This document shows positions 52,194 through 61,061 of a stretch of 64,000 nucleotides of DNA, in pieces. The translations under genes were made by a program, and so were the position numbers. Origin of the DNA: Anaerolineales bacterium UBA5195 (GTDB taxonomy: Bacteria > Chloroflexota > Anaerolineae > Anaerolineales > Villigracilaceae); NCBI GenBank assembly GCA_002412925.1, contig DHVZ01000100.1, positions 1 through 64,000 on the forward strand. The letters are read 5' to 3'. Numbering within the stretch: the stretch's first letter is position 1; each line of letters starts with the position of its first letter. The notes under the pieces were generated by a model. The model did not search any database, was not told the DNA's origin, and worked only from the letters and a program-made list of their open reading frames with translations.

Positions 52194-52802
52194 ATGACCC
52201 CAAGCTCCCTTTTATGTCTCCTGGCTTTTTCCGTTCTCGGTTATCTTTTGGGCTCGTTGACCCCCTCGATCTGGATCACGCGTTTGCTCAAAGGCGTGGA
52301 CGTACGCGACAGCGGCTCTGGTCATGCCACCACGACCAACACCATCCGCCAGGCCGGGTTTGGACCGGGAGCGGTGGTGTTCAGCTTGGATGTGGCCAAG
52401 GGCTTCATCCCCACCTGGCTGGCGCTGCGCTACGCCCCGGCAGAATGGATCATCCCGGTTGTGGCTGGAATGGCAGTCATCGGGCACTGTTGGCCGGTAT
52501 TTGCCGGTTTCCGCGGCGGAATGGGGCTGGCAACTGCCGCTGGCGGGCTGCTGGCCGTTGAGCCGCTCAGCTTTCTGGTCAGCCTGGGCGTGCTGATTAT
52601 CCTCGTATTAACCATCAAACATAGCGCGCGCGCCAGCGTGGCGGCAGGTATCCTGGCAACACCCGTCATGTGGCTGCTGGGGCTGCGCGGAACAATCATC
52701 TGGCTTGGGATTTCAATTGGGCTGGTCATCGCTGTGCGTTTCCTGATCGATTGGAACCGCCAGTACCGCGAACTGTGGCTTGATCGGGAGAGCAAAAAGT
52801 AA
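52194..52802 (+). CDS. plsY: Glycerol-3-phosphate acyltransferase PlsY-like
   Basis: 202 residues, five to six membrane spans. PlsY motifs: GYLLGSLTPSIWITRLLKG, the SGSGHATTTNTIRQAG region, LDVAKGFIPTWLA, GHCWPVFAGFRGGMGLATA. It would acylate glycerol-3-phosphate with acyl phosphate in phospholipid synthesis. The usual GGKG lysine is Met here (GGMG) and the SGN position is SGH, so activity or substrate may differ from the canonical enzyme. Confidence 0.78.
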   Translation: MTPSSLLCLLAFSVLGYLLGSLTPSIWITRLLKGVDVRDSGSGHATTTNTIRQAGFGPGAVVFSLDVAKGFIPTWLALRYAPAEWIIPVVAGMAVIGHCWPVFAGFRGGMGLATAAGGLLAVEPLSFLVSLGVLIILVLTIKHSARASVAAGILATPVMWLLGLRGTIIWLGISIGLVIAVRFLIDWNRQYRELWLDRESKK

Positions 52803-52920
52803 ACCGGGATTCAGGCAGATAAGTAAAAAAGTGAAATGTACTTGGGATTTCCCTGTCTACTTGTGCACGTTCTTCGCAAACCCGGTTTGTCAAAATCGCC
52901 ATTTTGGGATAAATTAAAGC

Positions 52921-53496
52921 ATGCTCGCTCCCACGTCCCTCATCCTCGTCTGCCTGTCGCCCACGCCCCGCGATTTGGATTTCGCCCGGCTGTTGGGCTG
53001 GTACCGCATCCCCTTCCGTACCGCCCCCAAAGTTGTTGCGGTCGACTATCTGGCTTTTTACCAACCGGCCAGTTTTGGCGAGCAGGGCGGGCGAATCCAG
53101 TACTTGGCCGAAGTGAAGGGACACGAACTGACCACCCGCGCTGAACTGCTGCGCGACGAGCCAGAGCATCCCCGCGCGCACGAAGAATATTTCAAAATCC
53201 AGTTAGGCCCGCTCGAAAAACTCAAAGCGCCGGTCAAAGCCGAAAAATGGCGCCGAATCACCTTTTTCTATACCACCGGTGAATACCTGCTGCGCGCCCA
53301 AACGCTCAACCAACTGGTGGTCAACTCCGATGAGCGCCAACTGCTCTGGCAGTCATTGCGCGAACGCGCTGAAAATGAGCAGTTATACAAAACTGACCTC
53401 CCTGAAGTCAATTTGCCGCCCGAGGTGCTGGTTGCGTTGCTGGGAATTAAAAACGCGCCTGGCGTCTATTCCCCTGAAATTAGACTCATCCCATGA
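52921..53496 (+). CDS. Conserved-looking hypothetical protein
   Basis: 191 residues, soluble, with no motif I can assign. It opens PTSLILVCLSPTPRDLDFARLLGWYRIPFR and contains VVAVDYLAFYQPASFGEQGGRIQYLAEV and KWRRITFFYTTGEYLLRA. The latter part looks like a small alpha/beta binding domain, possibly a nuclease-like or restriction-associated fold, but that is a guess. It overlaps the membrane-protein gene downstream by four bases, so the two are probably translated together. Confidence 0.65.
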   Translation: MLAPTSLILVCLSPTPRDLDFARLLGWYRIPFRTAPKVVAVDYLAFYQPASFGEQGGRIQYLAEVKGHELTTRAELLRDEPEHPRAHEEYFKIQLGPLEKLKAPVKAEKWRRITFFYTTGEYLLRAQTLNQLVVNSDERQLLWQSLRERAENEQLYKTDLPEVNLPPEVLVALLGIKNAPGVYSPEIRLIP

Positions 53497-54524
53497 ACCC
53501 ATCCCACCCTGAGCCCCCGCCGCCTCCCTCCAACGAACCCGTCTGGACCTTTCGCGGCTACCAGCTCAAAGCCAGCGAATTTACCACCGCCATGGTGCAT
53601 TTCTTCCGCGCCGAAGTGCAGCGCGCCAATGTCTGGCGGCAGCGGCTGGATACGACCACCAACTGGGCGGTTGTCACCACCGGCGCGGCAATTTCATTCG
53701 CCTTTACACAGAGCGGCGGCCAGATCGTCATCCTGCTCAACATCCTGCTGGTCACCATCTTTCTCATCATGGAAACGCGCCGCTACCGCTACTATGAACT
53801 GTGGGCCTCGCGCGTGCGTCTGATGGAAACCGATTTTTTCGCCGCCATGCTCGTCCCGCCCTTCCATCCCGCCGCCGATTGGGCCGAAACCCTGGCCGAA
53901 AGCCTGTTGATGCCCAGCTTCCCCATCTCGAACTGGGAAGCGATGGGCCGCCGTCTGCGCCGCAATTACCTGTGGATCTACACCATCGTCGGTCTGTCAT
54001 GGCTGGCAAACCTGTGGCTGATGCCTGAACCCGTCAACAGCCTGCCGCACTTTATCGAACGCGCCGCCATCGGTGGGCTGCCCGGCACAATCATCGTTTC
54101 GCTGGTAGGGTTCTACTTTGCCATGCTGGGTGTCCTGGCAATTTTCACCTTCAGTTTGCGACAGGCAACCGGCGAAGTCCTGCCGCGCTTCAACCTGCCC
54201 GAAGTGCATCTCAGTGGGCCAAAAGCCTGGTTCCGCCGGGCCTCCCAACGCCAGCAACTGCTGACCTTTATCATCACTGACCAACCCGAGGCCGTTTCGT
54301 CCCAGATTATCAATGAAATGCGACGCGGTGCAACCATCGTGGACGGCAAAGGCGCGTACACCGGCCAGGGCCGCAGCATCCTGATGGTTGCCCTGACCAT
54401 CACCGAAGTCACCCAACTCAAAAATCTGGTTGCCCAGGCCGACCCCAAAGCCTTTGTCATCGTTTCCCCGGCGCAATCAGTCTACGGCGGCGAATTCGCC
54501 CCGCTTCGTGAGGAAAAGCAATGA
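53493..54524 (+). CDS. DUF2270 membrane protein with C-terminal DUF2179 domain
   Basis: 343 residues. The N-terminal DUF2270 part (to about 240) contains about four hydrophobic spans and the conserved stretch ASEFTTAMVHFFRAEVQRA and METRRYRYYELWASRVR. The C-terminal 100 residues match the YitT C-domain DUF2179 (MRRGATIVDGKGAYTGQGR, then VSPAQSVYGGEF), a small ligand-binding alpha/beta domain. The combination suggests a membrane protein gated or regulated by a small molecule; the function is unknown. It overlaps the hydantoinase-like gene by four bases. Confidence 0.75.
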   Translation: MNPSHPEPPPPPSNEPVWTFRGYQLKASEFTTAMVHFFRAEVQRANVWRQRLDTTTNWAVVTTGAAISFAFTQSGGQIVILLNILLVTIFLIMETRRYRYYELWASRVRLMETDFFAAMLVPPFHPAADWAETLAESLLMPSFPISNWEAMGRRLRRNYLWIYTIVGLSWLANLWLMPEPVNSLPHFIERAAIGGLPGTIIVSLVGFYFAMLGVLAIFTFSLRQATGEVLPRFNLPEVHLSGPKAWFRRASQRQQLLTFIITDQPEAVSSQIINEMRRGATIVDGKGAYTGQGRSILMVALTITEVTQLKNLVAQADPKAFVIVSPAQSVYGGEFAPLREEKQ

Positions 54525-55936
54525 AAACCACGCTCATTAATAACGGGACGCTGATTACGGCAGCGGAAACCTTCAAAGCGGATATTCTCATTGAAGGCGA
54601 AAAAATCCGTTTAATCGGGGAAAACCTGACCGCCCCCGACGCCTTTGTCGTCGATGCGACGGGCAAATTCCTGACCCCCGGCGGAATCGATCCGCACTGC
54701 CACTTCGACCTGCCGATGTTCGGCACGGTCTCCTCTGACGACCACTACACCGGTCACAAAGCCGCCGCTTTCGGCGGGACAACGACCGTCATGGATTTCG
54801 TTGTTCAGGAATCACAAGGTTTTCGCTACTCAGTTGATCTTTGGCTCGAAAAAGCCGCCAAAGCCGCCATCGACTACTCCTTCCATATGAACCTGACCCA
54901 CTTCGACGAGGCCATCGCTGCCGGCCTCCCCTCCCTGCGCGAGATAGGCATCACCACCCTTAAAGTTTTCACCGCCTACAACGGCCGCCTGCGCCTGGAT
55001 GACGGCGCCATCTTCCGCGCCCTGCGCTCCGCCAAAGAGAATGGGATGCTGGTCATGGCCCACTGTGAAAACGGCGATGTCATCGAAACGCTCATCCCCG
55101 AAGCGCTGGCCGCCGGGCATACCAGCCCCGAATGGCACGCGCGCACCCGCCCGGCCTGGGGCGCAATAGAATCCACGCTGCGGCTGGCTGCCATGGCGCA
55201 GGAAACCAAAGCGCCGGTTTACATCGTCCACATGAACGTGGGCGGCGAAGCCGATATGCTCAAGTATGCCCGCGAGCGCGGTGTGCCGATCATGGGCGAA
55301 ACCTGCCCACCCTATCTCTTTTTTTCCATTGAACACCTGATGCGTCCCGACGGCGCAAAATGGATTTGCTCGCCGCCGATGCGCACCGCCGCTGATAACG
55401 CCCGTCTCTGGCAGGGACTGGCCGAAGGCACGCTTCAGACCATCGGCACCGACCACTGCCCGTTCTTTTTCGACGGTACGCAGCCGATCAGCTACGAAGG
55501 AAAGGAAATCGCCATCCCCGGCAAGGAACTCGGCGCAGAGAATTTCACCAAAATCCCCAACGGCCTGCCCGGCGTACAGGATCGGTTGCCAATTTTATGG
55601 ACCTATGGCGTGCGTGCCGGGAAAATCAGCGCCAACCAGTTCGTGGCGCTCACAGCCACCAACCCGGCCAAAATCTTTGGCCTGTACCCGCGCAAAGGCG
55701 CGCTCGTCCCCGGCGCAGATGCAGACATCGTCATTTGGGATCCGGAGAAAAAGGTCAAATATGGTGTGGCGCACAGTCACCAACGTACCGACTACAATTT
55801 GTACGAAGGCTGGGAACTGGTCGGGTATCCTGAAAAAGTCTTCCTGCGCGGAAAAATGATTGTCGCTGGCAAAAAGTGGCTAGGAAAATCAGGAGATGGT
55901 CAGTTTCTGAAACGGGGAGAAGGGGAAGTGCTGTAA
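54521..55936 (+). CDS. Dihydropyrimidinase/hydantoinase-like amidohydrolase lacking the carboxylated Lys
   Basis: 471 residues, full length for the family. It keeps the metal-binding HCH (DPHCHFDLP, about residues 58-60), VMAHCENGDVIE, VYIVHMNVG and the catalytic Asp in GTDHCPF. The residue that is normally the carboxylated Lys bridging the two metals (FMAYK in typical enzymes) is Asn154 in VFTAYNG. It may be a mononuclear variant or act on a different cyclic amide. The ATG overlaps the upstream stop. Confidence 0.85.
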   Translation: MKTTLINNGTLITAAETFKADILIEGEKIRLIGENLTAPDAFVVDATGKFLTPGGIDPHCHFDLPMFGTVSSDDHYTGHKAAAFGGTTTVMDFVVQESQGFRYSVDLWLEKAAKAAIDYSFHMNLTHFDEAIAAGLPSLREIGITTLKVFTAYNGRLRLDDGAIFRALRSAKENGMLVMAHCENGDVIETLIPEALAAGHTSPEWHARTRPAWGAIESTLRLAAMAQETKAPVYIVHMNVGGEADMLKYARERGVPIMGETCPPYLFFSIEHLMRPDGAKWICSPPMRTAADNARLWQGLAEGTLQTIGTDHCPFFFDGTQPISYEGKEIAIPGKELGAENFTKIPNGLPGVQDRLPILWTYGVRAGKISANQFVALTATNPAKIFGLYPRKGALVPGADADIVIWDPEKKVKYGVAHSHQRTDYNLYEGWELVGYPEKVFLRGKMIVAGKKWLGKSGDGQFLKRGEGEVL

Positions 55937-56255
55937 ATAGAGGCGCAGCGGTTCAAACAAACGTCAACCCTATCAGGGCCAAAAAGGCCCCCGCAAGCAT
56001 CCATACATGGGCATTACGCTTGAAAGCTGGAAGGTCTCAAGCACCTCATCGAAGTCTGTCGCAACCCAGGGAAAGGGCTGCCCAGCGCTTTTGCCGATTT
56101 TTGCCCAGCAGACGCAGCCAGCGAAGCGAGGTCGTCCCGTGCATCTGGGAAACCAGCCGCCCCACCCGGAAACGGATGAGGCCCTCAGAAATTTCCAGCA
56201 CCCTAGGAATCTGGGGCGGGGCAGGACCACAAAGCGGGCTGGAATTTGGCTCGCG

Positions 56256-56639
56256 TTATAAATGGCTGAGGCTAAGCTCCAGGATGGTGTACTGTATTTT
56301 ACGCAATTTACCCAAAAGACTAAAAAGCCTGAAGGTCAGGCCGTATTTTTTTACCATCAAGGCGCGGACATAATTCAAAGCCTCCCCCGAGTCGTCGCGG
56401 CTGGCGGTAGCAGAAATCCAATCCCCGAGCGGTGCGCCATCCCCGCGCGAGAGAACGATCTTCACCTTGTCATTGTTAAGCACGCGTTTGGCCTTACCCG
56501 AGTTGGCCTGTGTCCAAATGTAGAACACCTCGCCCTCCTGCACGAACCAGACCGGGGTTTTGACGCCCTGTCCACTTTTGCGAAAGGTTTCGAGATTGAG
56601 ATAGCTTTGATTGGCAAATTGAGTTAAATTTATATCCAT
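56256..56639 (-). CDS. PPOX-class, probably F420-dependent, oxidoreductase
   Basis: 127 residues, split-barrel flavin/F420-binding fold: TFRKSGQGVKTPVWFVQEGEVFYIWT, SGKAKRVLNNDKVKIVLSRGDGAPLGDWI. This pattern fits the Rv2061-like F420-binding subfamily. The substrate is unknown. The gap 55937-56255 upstream on the plus strand holds only a small GGGCC-AAAAA-GGCCC hairpin and no gene I can support. Confidence 0.8.
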   Translation of the reverse strand: MDINLTQFANQSYLNLETFRKSGQGVKTPVWFVQEGEVFYIWTQANSGKAKRVLNNDKVKIVLSRGDGAPLGDWISATASRDDSGEALNYVRALMVKKYGLTFRLFSLLGKLRKIQYTILELSLSHL

Positions 56640-56699
56640 GTTTTCTTGTCAGTCAGATTGTCAGTGATGGACGAATTCAAGGGCACATTGTATCTTCTC

Positions 56700-57527
56700 T
56701 TACGGCAGTCCCTTGAACCCGCGCGCTTTCCACGTCTGAAAACGCTGCTGGCCCAGGTCAGAAAGCATGAGTGTCATCCCAAATCCGATCAGGAGATTGG
56801 TGATGAAGAAAAAGACCACTTCCTCGAGCGGCAAAATGCCAAAAAAGTTGATTCCCAGCGTCTGGGACTCGGAAATCTGCCAGGTAGTGGCCTTCAGCGC
56901 GACAATATCCAGCAGGGAGAGATAAAGGCCGGGAACAAAAATTGCCCAAAAAACCTGCCTGCGGTGGTGCCATAAAATGTCTGCACCGAAGAGCAGTTGC
57001 GGCAGGATGGCCGGGAGAGCCCAGAAGAAGATGATGCCGATGTAGTTCCACTCGTCTCCAGCAAAGAAGAACTGGAAGGTAAAGAAAAACCAAATGGAAA
57101 CAAGAAAAAAAACAGACAGGTAGACAAGTTTGGGGCCCGGGCGGAATTCCTGCTCAACCAAGTGGTCTCGATACGCCGCTACGCGGCTGCTCGACCAGCC
57201 AATCCGCCGGGCAAGGAACCACCACCACAGGCCGCTCAAGACCGTCTCGACAACGAAAAAAGTGTATTCTTCGATGGGGACATAGCCCAGGGTGATGCCA
57301 GTAACGAGGGCCGGGTTGTAGCTCCAAACCCCGGTGGCAACGAGGTAATTGTCCCAGGGAGTGGTGTAAATCAGAGCCAGAATCACATGCGCCAGGATAA
57401 CCCGCCAGACCAGTTTCGACTGAAATCCGGGCGTGTCCTTTCCCCGCCGCTCGTCCCACAGGGTGACGGCCAGCAGGAGCAGGATGGGAACAAAAACGAA
57501 ACGCAGGAGAAAATCAAAGTAAGTCAT
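56700..57527 (-). CDS. Lycopene cyclase domain protein (CrtYcd/CarR type)
   Basis: 275 residues, seven or so membrane helices, made of two tandem cyclase repeats, each with a P-x-E-E core: GYVPIEEYTFFVVETVLSGLW (about residues 80-100) and GILPLEEVVFFFITN (about 230). This fused form closes the ends of lycopene to beta-rings. No other carotenoid gene lies in the window. Confidence 0.88.
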   Translation of the reverse strand: MTYFDFLLRFVFVPILLLLAVTLWDERRGKDTPGFQSKLVWRVILAHVILALIYTTPWDNYLVATGVWSYNPALVTGITLGYVPIEEYTFFVVETVLSGLWWWFLARRIGWSSSRVAAYRDHLVEQEFRPGPKLVYLSVFFLVSIWFFFTFQFFFAGDEWNYIGIIFFWALPAILPQLLFGADILWHHRRQVFWAIFVPGLYLSLLDIVALKATTWQISESQTLGINFFGILPLEEVVFFFITNLLIGFGMTLMLSDLGQQRFQTWKARGFKGLP

Positions 57528-57709
57528 CGTCAGCCCATCAGATCAGTGAATAAATCAGCGCAGTTTGAGTTACCATTTTGGTCAGGTAACAAATTCCAGT
57601 TTATGCTAAAATTCCTAGTGGGCAAGCAGCCACCTTTATCATCTTTTCGGTTAAGGTCGGTCACCTTTGACCCGGCTTGCTTTCGGTAATGAGGTTGGGA
57701 AAACGATTC

Positions 57710-58447
57710 ATGATTGAAGTCCAAAAATTATACAAACGCTTCAAGAAACTCATGGCGGTGGAGGATGTCACCTTCACTGCTCACGACGGTGAAATCCTCG
57801 GCCTGCTGGGCGCAAATGGGGCTGGGAAAACCACCATCATGCGCGTCATCTCCGCCATCCTGCAACCCACCAGTGGCAGGGTCCAGGTTGATGGGTTCGA
57901 TGTAACCCGTCAGCCCGATAACGTCCGGGGTGTTTTGGGCGTGATGCCCGAAAATTGGGGCCTTTATGGGCATCTCTCTCCGCGCGACCACTTGCACTTT
58001 TTTGGCCGCCTGTACGCGATGCAGCCCGCCCGGCTCGAAGAACGAATCGAGCAAGTGGTCGAGCTGTTGCAAATGCAGGAGTACGCCAACCGCCCCTGTG
58101 AGCAGTTCTCGAAAGGGATGAAGCAAAAGGTTTCGCTGGCGCGCACCCTGCTCCACGAACCGAGAAATTTCGTGCTCGATGAGCCCACCAGTGGCCTGGA
58201 TGTGATGAGCGCCCGCCAGGTGCGCGAAATCGTCAACGGGCTGAAAGCTGAGGGAGGCTGCATCATTCTCTCCACGCATATCTTGAGCGAAGCCGAGCGG
58301 ATGTGCGACCGCATTGTCATGATGGATCGCGCCCACAAAGTGGCCGAGGGCACTGTCGCCGAGTTGTGCCAGCAGGCGGGCAAATCCAACCTGGAAGAAG
58401 CTTTTGTCAGCCTGATTGGACATGAGGACATCGAGGTGATCCTATGA
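57710..58447 (+). CDS. ABC exporter ATP-binding protein (NatA-like)
   Basis: 245 residues. Walker A GANGAGKTT, Q-loop region, signature FSKGMKQKVSLART, Walker B NFVLDEPTSGLD, switch His in ILSTHILSEAERMCDR. The start at 57710 follows GGGAAAA; the in-frame 57677 is less likely. It overlaps the permease gene by four bases. Together they resemble the NatAB sodium/drug exporters. Confidence 0.9.
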   Translation: MIEVQKLYKRFKKLMAVEDVTFTAHDGEILGLLGANGAGKTTIMRVISAILQPTSGRVQVDGFDVTRQPDNVRGVLGVMPENWGLYGHLSPRDHLHFFGRLYAMQPARLEERIEQVVELLQMQEYANRPCEQFSKGMKQKVSLARTLLHEPRNFVLDEPTSGLDVMSARQVREIVNGLKAEGGCIILSTHILSEAERMCDRIVMMDRAHKVAEGTVAELCQQAGKSNLEEAFVSLIGHEDIEVIL

Positions 58448-59691
58448 AGACCTTTTGGACAGTCTTCAAAAAAGAATGGCTGGCGGTTTTCAGGGATCGG
58501 CGCTCACTGATCATCAACGCTGTTGTCTTTGGGATTGGCTTTCCAGTAATCGTCTTCCTGCCATACATGCTCCTGTTCGGTTCCATGGTCGGCCAGCTTT
58601 CCAAGTCCCTGGATGTGGCTGTCAGCGGGCTGGAGCATGCTCCTGAATTGGTAGATTTCATGCAGTTGGAAAACAAGCATCGAATCCAACTGGTGCCAGT
58701 TACGGATGTGGAAGCCGCAGTTCGCAGCCAGGGTTTTTCTGTTGGGTTGGTTATTCCACCCGGGTTTGAGTCTGACCTGGCCGGTTACCAGCCAACCGCC
58801 ATCGAAATGATTACCCGTCAGGGACAAATCCTGAATACCCAGCCAGAGCGGGTTTCCAGCCTGCTGCGTTCCTTTCGCGAGGACCTGCTGGCGCGCCGCA
58901 TCCACGAGAAAAACCTTTCCAAAGAATTTATCAATCCCTTTACGGTAAAATCGCGCGAGGTGCTCACCGAAAGCCGTTTCCAGCGCTCGATGGCTGGCTG
59001 GATGATGGTCTTGATGTTGACCTTATACGGATTCGCGGTCGGGATGTCGAAAGCTGTCAGCATCACCGCCGGAGAAAAAGAGCAACTGACGATGGAAGTC
59101 CTGCTTCTCTCTCCCGCCAGCCGCGCCGGGATCGTGTTGGGAAAAGCCATCTTTATCCTGACCTATGGGGTTGCCAGCCTGCTCCTGGGGCTCATTTCCA
59201 CGATCCTGATGTTTGTTCTCGGGCTGGTCATCCTCGCCCGGAACCTCGATTTGACAAAATTTTTCAACAATCTCAGCCAGATCAACAGCGCTTCGGCTTC
59301 TCCCGCACCTGCCATTGTACAGGTCACGTTTGCAAGTTTGCTGATGATCCTGCTCCTGATGCTTTTCTGTCTGATGATTTTCACCATCCTGCAAATGTTG
59401 GTTGGCCTGTGGGCGCGGAATGAAGGCCAGGCAAACAACATCCTGGCAGCGGTCACCCTGCTGCCGGGGCTGATCAGCCTGGTTTTCTTTTCAGATACAT
59501 ATACGCCGCCGCTCTGGCATTATGCCATTCCTCTGTTGGGACAAATCCTGCTCATCCCAGATTTGCTCGTCAACCGCTGGGAGATGGCGCCGCTGCTGAT
59601 TGGACTCGTCAGCAGCGCTGTGACAGTCGGCCTGTTCGTGTTAATCACGGTCTGGCTGCTGCGTCACGAAACGATCATCGCCCGGACGTGA
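58444..59691 (+). CDS. ABC-2 type permease (NatB-like)
   Basis: 415 residues. The first membrane span follows FKKEWLAVFRDRRSL, then a large extracytoplasmic domain (about 60-180) and five further spans with MSKAVSITAGEKEQLTMEVLLLSP, the typical ABC-2 coupling region. Its last 51 bases overlap, tail to tail, the photolyase gene on the other strand. Confidence 0.88.
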   Translation: MKTFWTVFKKEWLAVFRDRRSLIINAVVFGIGFPVIVFLPYMLLFGSMVGQLSKSLDVAVSGLEHAPELVDFMQLENKHRIQLVPVTDVEAAVRSQGFSVGLVIPPGFESDLAGYQPTAIEMITRQGQILNTQPERVSSLLRSFREDLLARRIHEKNLSKEFINPFTVKSREVLTESRFQRSMAGWMMVLMLTLYGFAVGMSKAVSITAGEKEQLTMEVLLLSPASRAGIVLGKAIFILTYGVASLLLGLISTILMFVLGLVILARNLDLTKFFNNLSQINSASASPAPAIVQVTFASLLMILLLMLFCLMIFTILQMLVGLWARNEGQANNILAAVTLLPGLISLVFFSDTYTPPLWHYAIPLLGQILLIPDLLVNRWEMAPLLIGLVSSAVTVGLFVLITVWLLRHETIIART

Positions 59692-61053
59692 TTGCGAAGC
59701 CTGCGCCCAACGATAGGCCTTGAGTGCGCGCTCCCTGGCGAGTGCATGCTCCACGATTGGCTTTTCGGGATAGCCTGATACCTTGAGACCTTTTTCCCAG
59801 GGGGCGTGGAGGTTGTTGGCAGGCAAATGCGCCAACTCGGGAAGCCACTTACGGATATAGTCGCCATTAGGGTCGAATTTACGTCCCTGCAAGAGCGGGT
59901 TAAAGATGCGGAAGTAAGGCGCAGCATCCGTCCCGGTGCCCGCCGTCCATTGCCAGCCGCCATTGTTCGCGGCCGGGTCGCCATCCAGCAGGTTTTCCAT
60001 AAACCAGCGCTCCCCCCACTGCCAGTTGATCAGCAAATCCTTGACCAGGAAGGAGGCAACAATCATGCGCGCGCGATTGTGCATCCAGCCGGTCTCACGC
60101 AACTGGCGCATGGCCGCATCCACGACCGGCATCCCGGTGCGGCCCTCCTTCCAGGCGGAAAAATCAGATTGATCGTCGCGCCAGGGGATGTTTTGCAGAG
60201 CCGGGTTAAAGGCGCGGGTATTAACGTGAGGGAAGTGGTAGAGGATGCTGATGTAGAATTCGCGCCAGATCAGTTCGTTCAGCCAGGTTTCGGCGGATTG
60301 GTTTTGGGCGAGGGCAGGAGCGCCTTGCGCGGCTTCCAGCGCGGCACAAACCGCCTGACGCAGGGAGAGCGTCCCGAAACGGAGATAGGGCGAGAGCGAG
60401 GAAGTGCCATCCAAATCCATCCGGTTGCGGGTCTCGGCGTAGTGGTAGATGGGCAAAGTCGTAAATTGAGTCAGGCGGCGTTGGGCTTCAACCTCGCCCG
60501 CTGGGAAAAGGGGATTCTCAGCGCTTGACGGGAGTTCCTCGGAGTGGAGAAAAGGCGCCGGGGGGAAAACGTCTGGCGCGGGGAGCGGGGAAAGGTTTGG
60601 GGAGAGCAGAGATTTCCAGGCTTTGGAAAAAGGCGTGAAAACGGTATACGGCGCGCCATCCACTTTATGAACCACCAACGGGTGGTGAACTGTCTGTCCG
60701 TGAATTAGTTCCAGCGGCAAGGATTCGGCCATCCGGGTATCGCGGGCGCGGGCGAAGGGAGTGAAATCTTCTTCGGCAAAAATAGCCTGTGCGCCGGATT
60801 GAATCAGCAAGTTAAGCAGGGCGATTTCTGGTTTGCCCTTGCGAACAACCAGCGCACTGCCGCGCTGGCGCAGGTCGTCAGCCAGGGCGCGCAAGCCAGC
60901 AAAGAGAAAAGCCTGTCGGCGGGCAGGGGTGCTGGCAAGCAAATCAGGATCGAGAATAAAAACCGGGATGACCGCCCCAAATTGGAAAGCAGCCTGGAGA
61001 GCCGGATTATCGGCCAAACGGAGGTCGCGGCGAATCCACCAAAGGGCAATCAT
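59641..61053 (-). CDS. phrB: Deoxyribodipyrimidine photolyase (class I cryptochrome/photolyase)
   Basis: 470 residues. N-terminal photolyase domain (ALWWIRRDLRLADNPAL) binds the antenna cofactor. The C-terminal FAD domain has TSSLSPYLRFGTLS, WLNELIWREFY and the strongly conserved GWMHNRARMIVASFLVKDL, NNGGWQWTAGTGTDAAPYFRIFNP. It repairs UV-induced cyclobutane dimers with blue light. A phototrophic or light-exposed history fits the nearby lycopene cyclase. Confidence 0.93.
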   Translation of the reverse strand: MIALWWIRRDLRLADNPALQAAFQFGAVIPVFILDPDLLASTPARRQAFLFAGLRALADDLRQRGSALVVRKGKPEIALLNLLIQSGAQAIFAEEDFTPFARARDTRMAESLPLELIHGQTVHHPLVVHKVDGAPYTVFTPFSKAWKSLLSPNLSPLPAPDVFPPAPFLHSEELPSSAENPLFPAGEVEAQRRLTQFTTLPIYHYAETRNRMDLDGTSSLSPYLRFGTLSLRQAVCAALEAAQGAPALAQNQSAETWLNELIWREFYISILYHFPHVNTRAFNPALQNIPWRDDQSDFSAWKEGRTGMPVVDAAMRQLRETGWMHNRARMIVASFLVKDLLINWQWGERWFMENLLDGDPAANNGGWQWTAGTGTDAAPYFRIFNPLLQGRKFDPNGDYIRKWLPELAHLPANNLHAPWEKGLKVSGYPEKPIVEHALARERALKAYRWAQASQSRPGDDRFVTQQPDRD

Positions 61054-61061
61054 CGCGGGTT

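Noticed and set aside
55973..56230. 85-codon minus-strand frame (RPRFAGCVCWAKIG...) downstream of the PPOX gene
   Set aside because: GTG start without ribosome site and no recognisable family; could be a remnant but cannot be supported.
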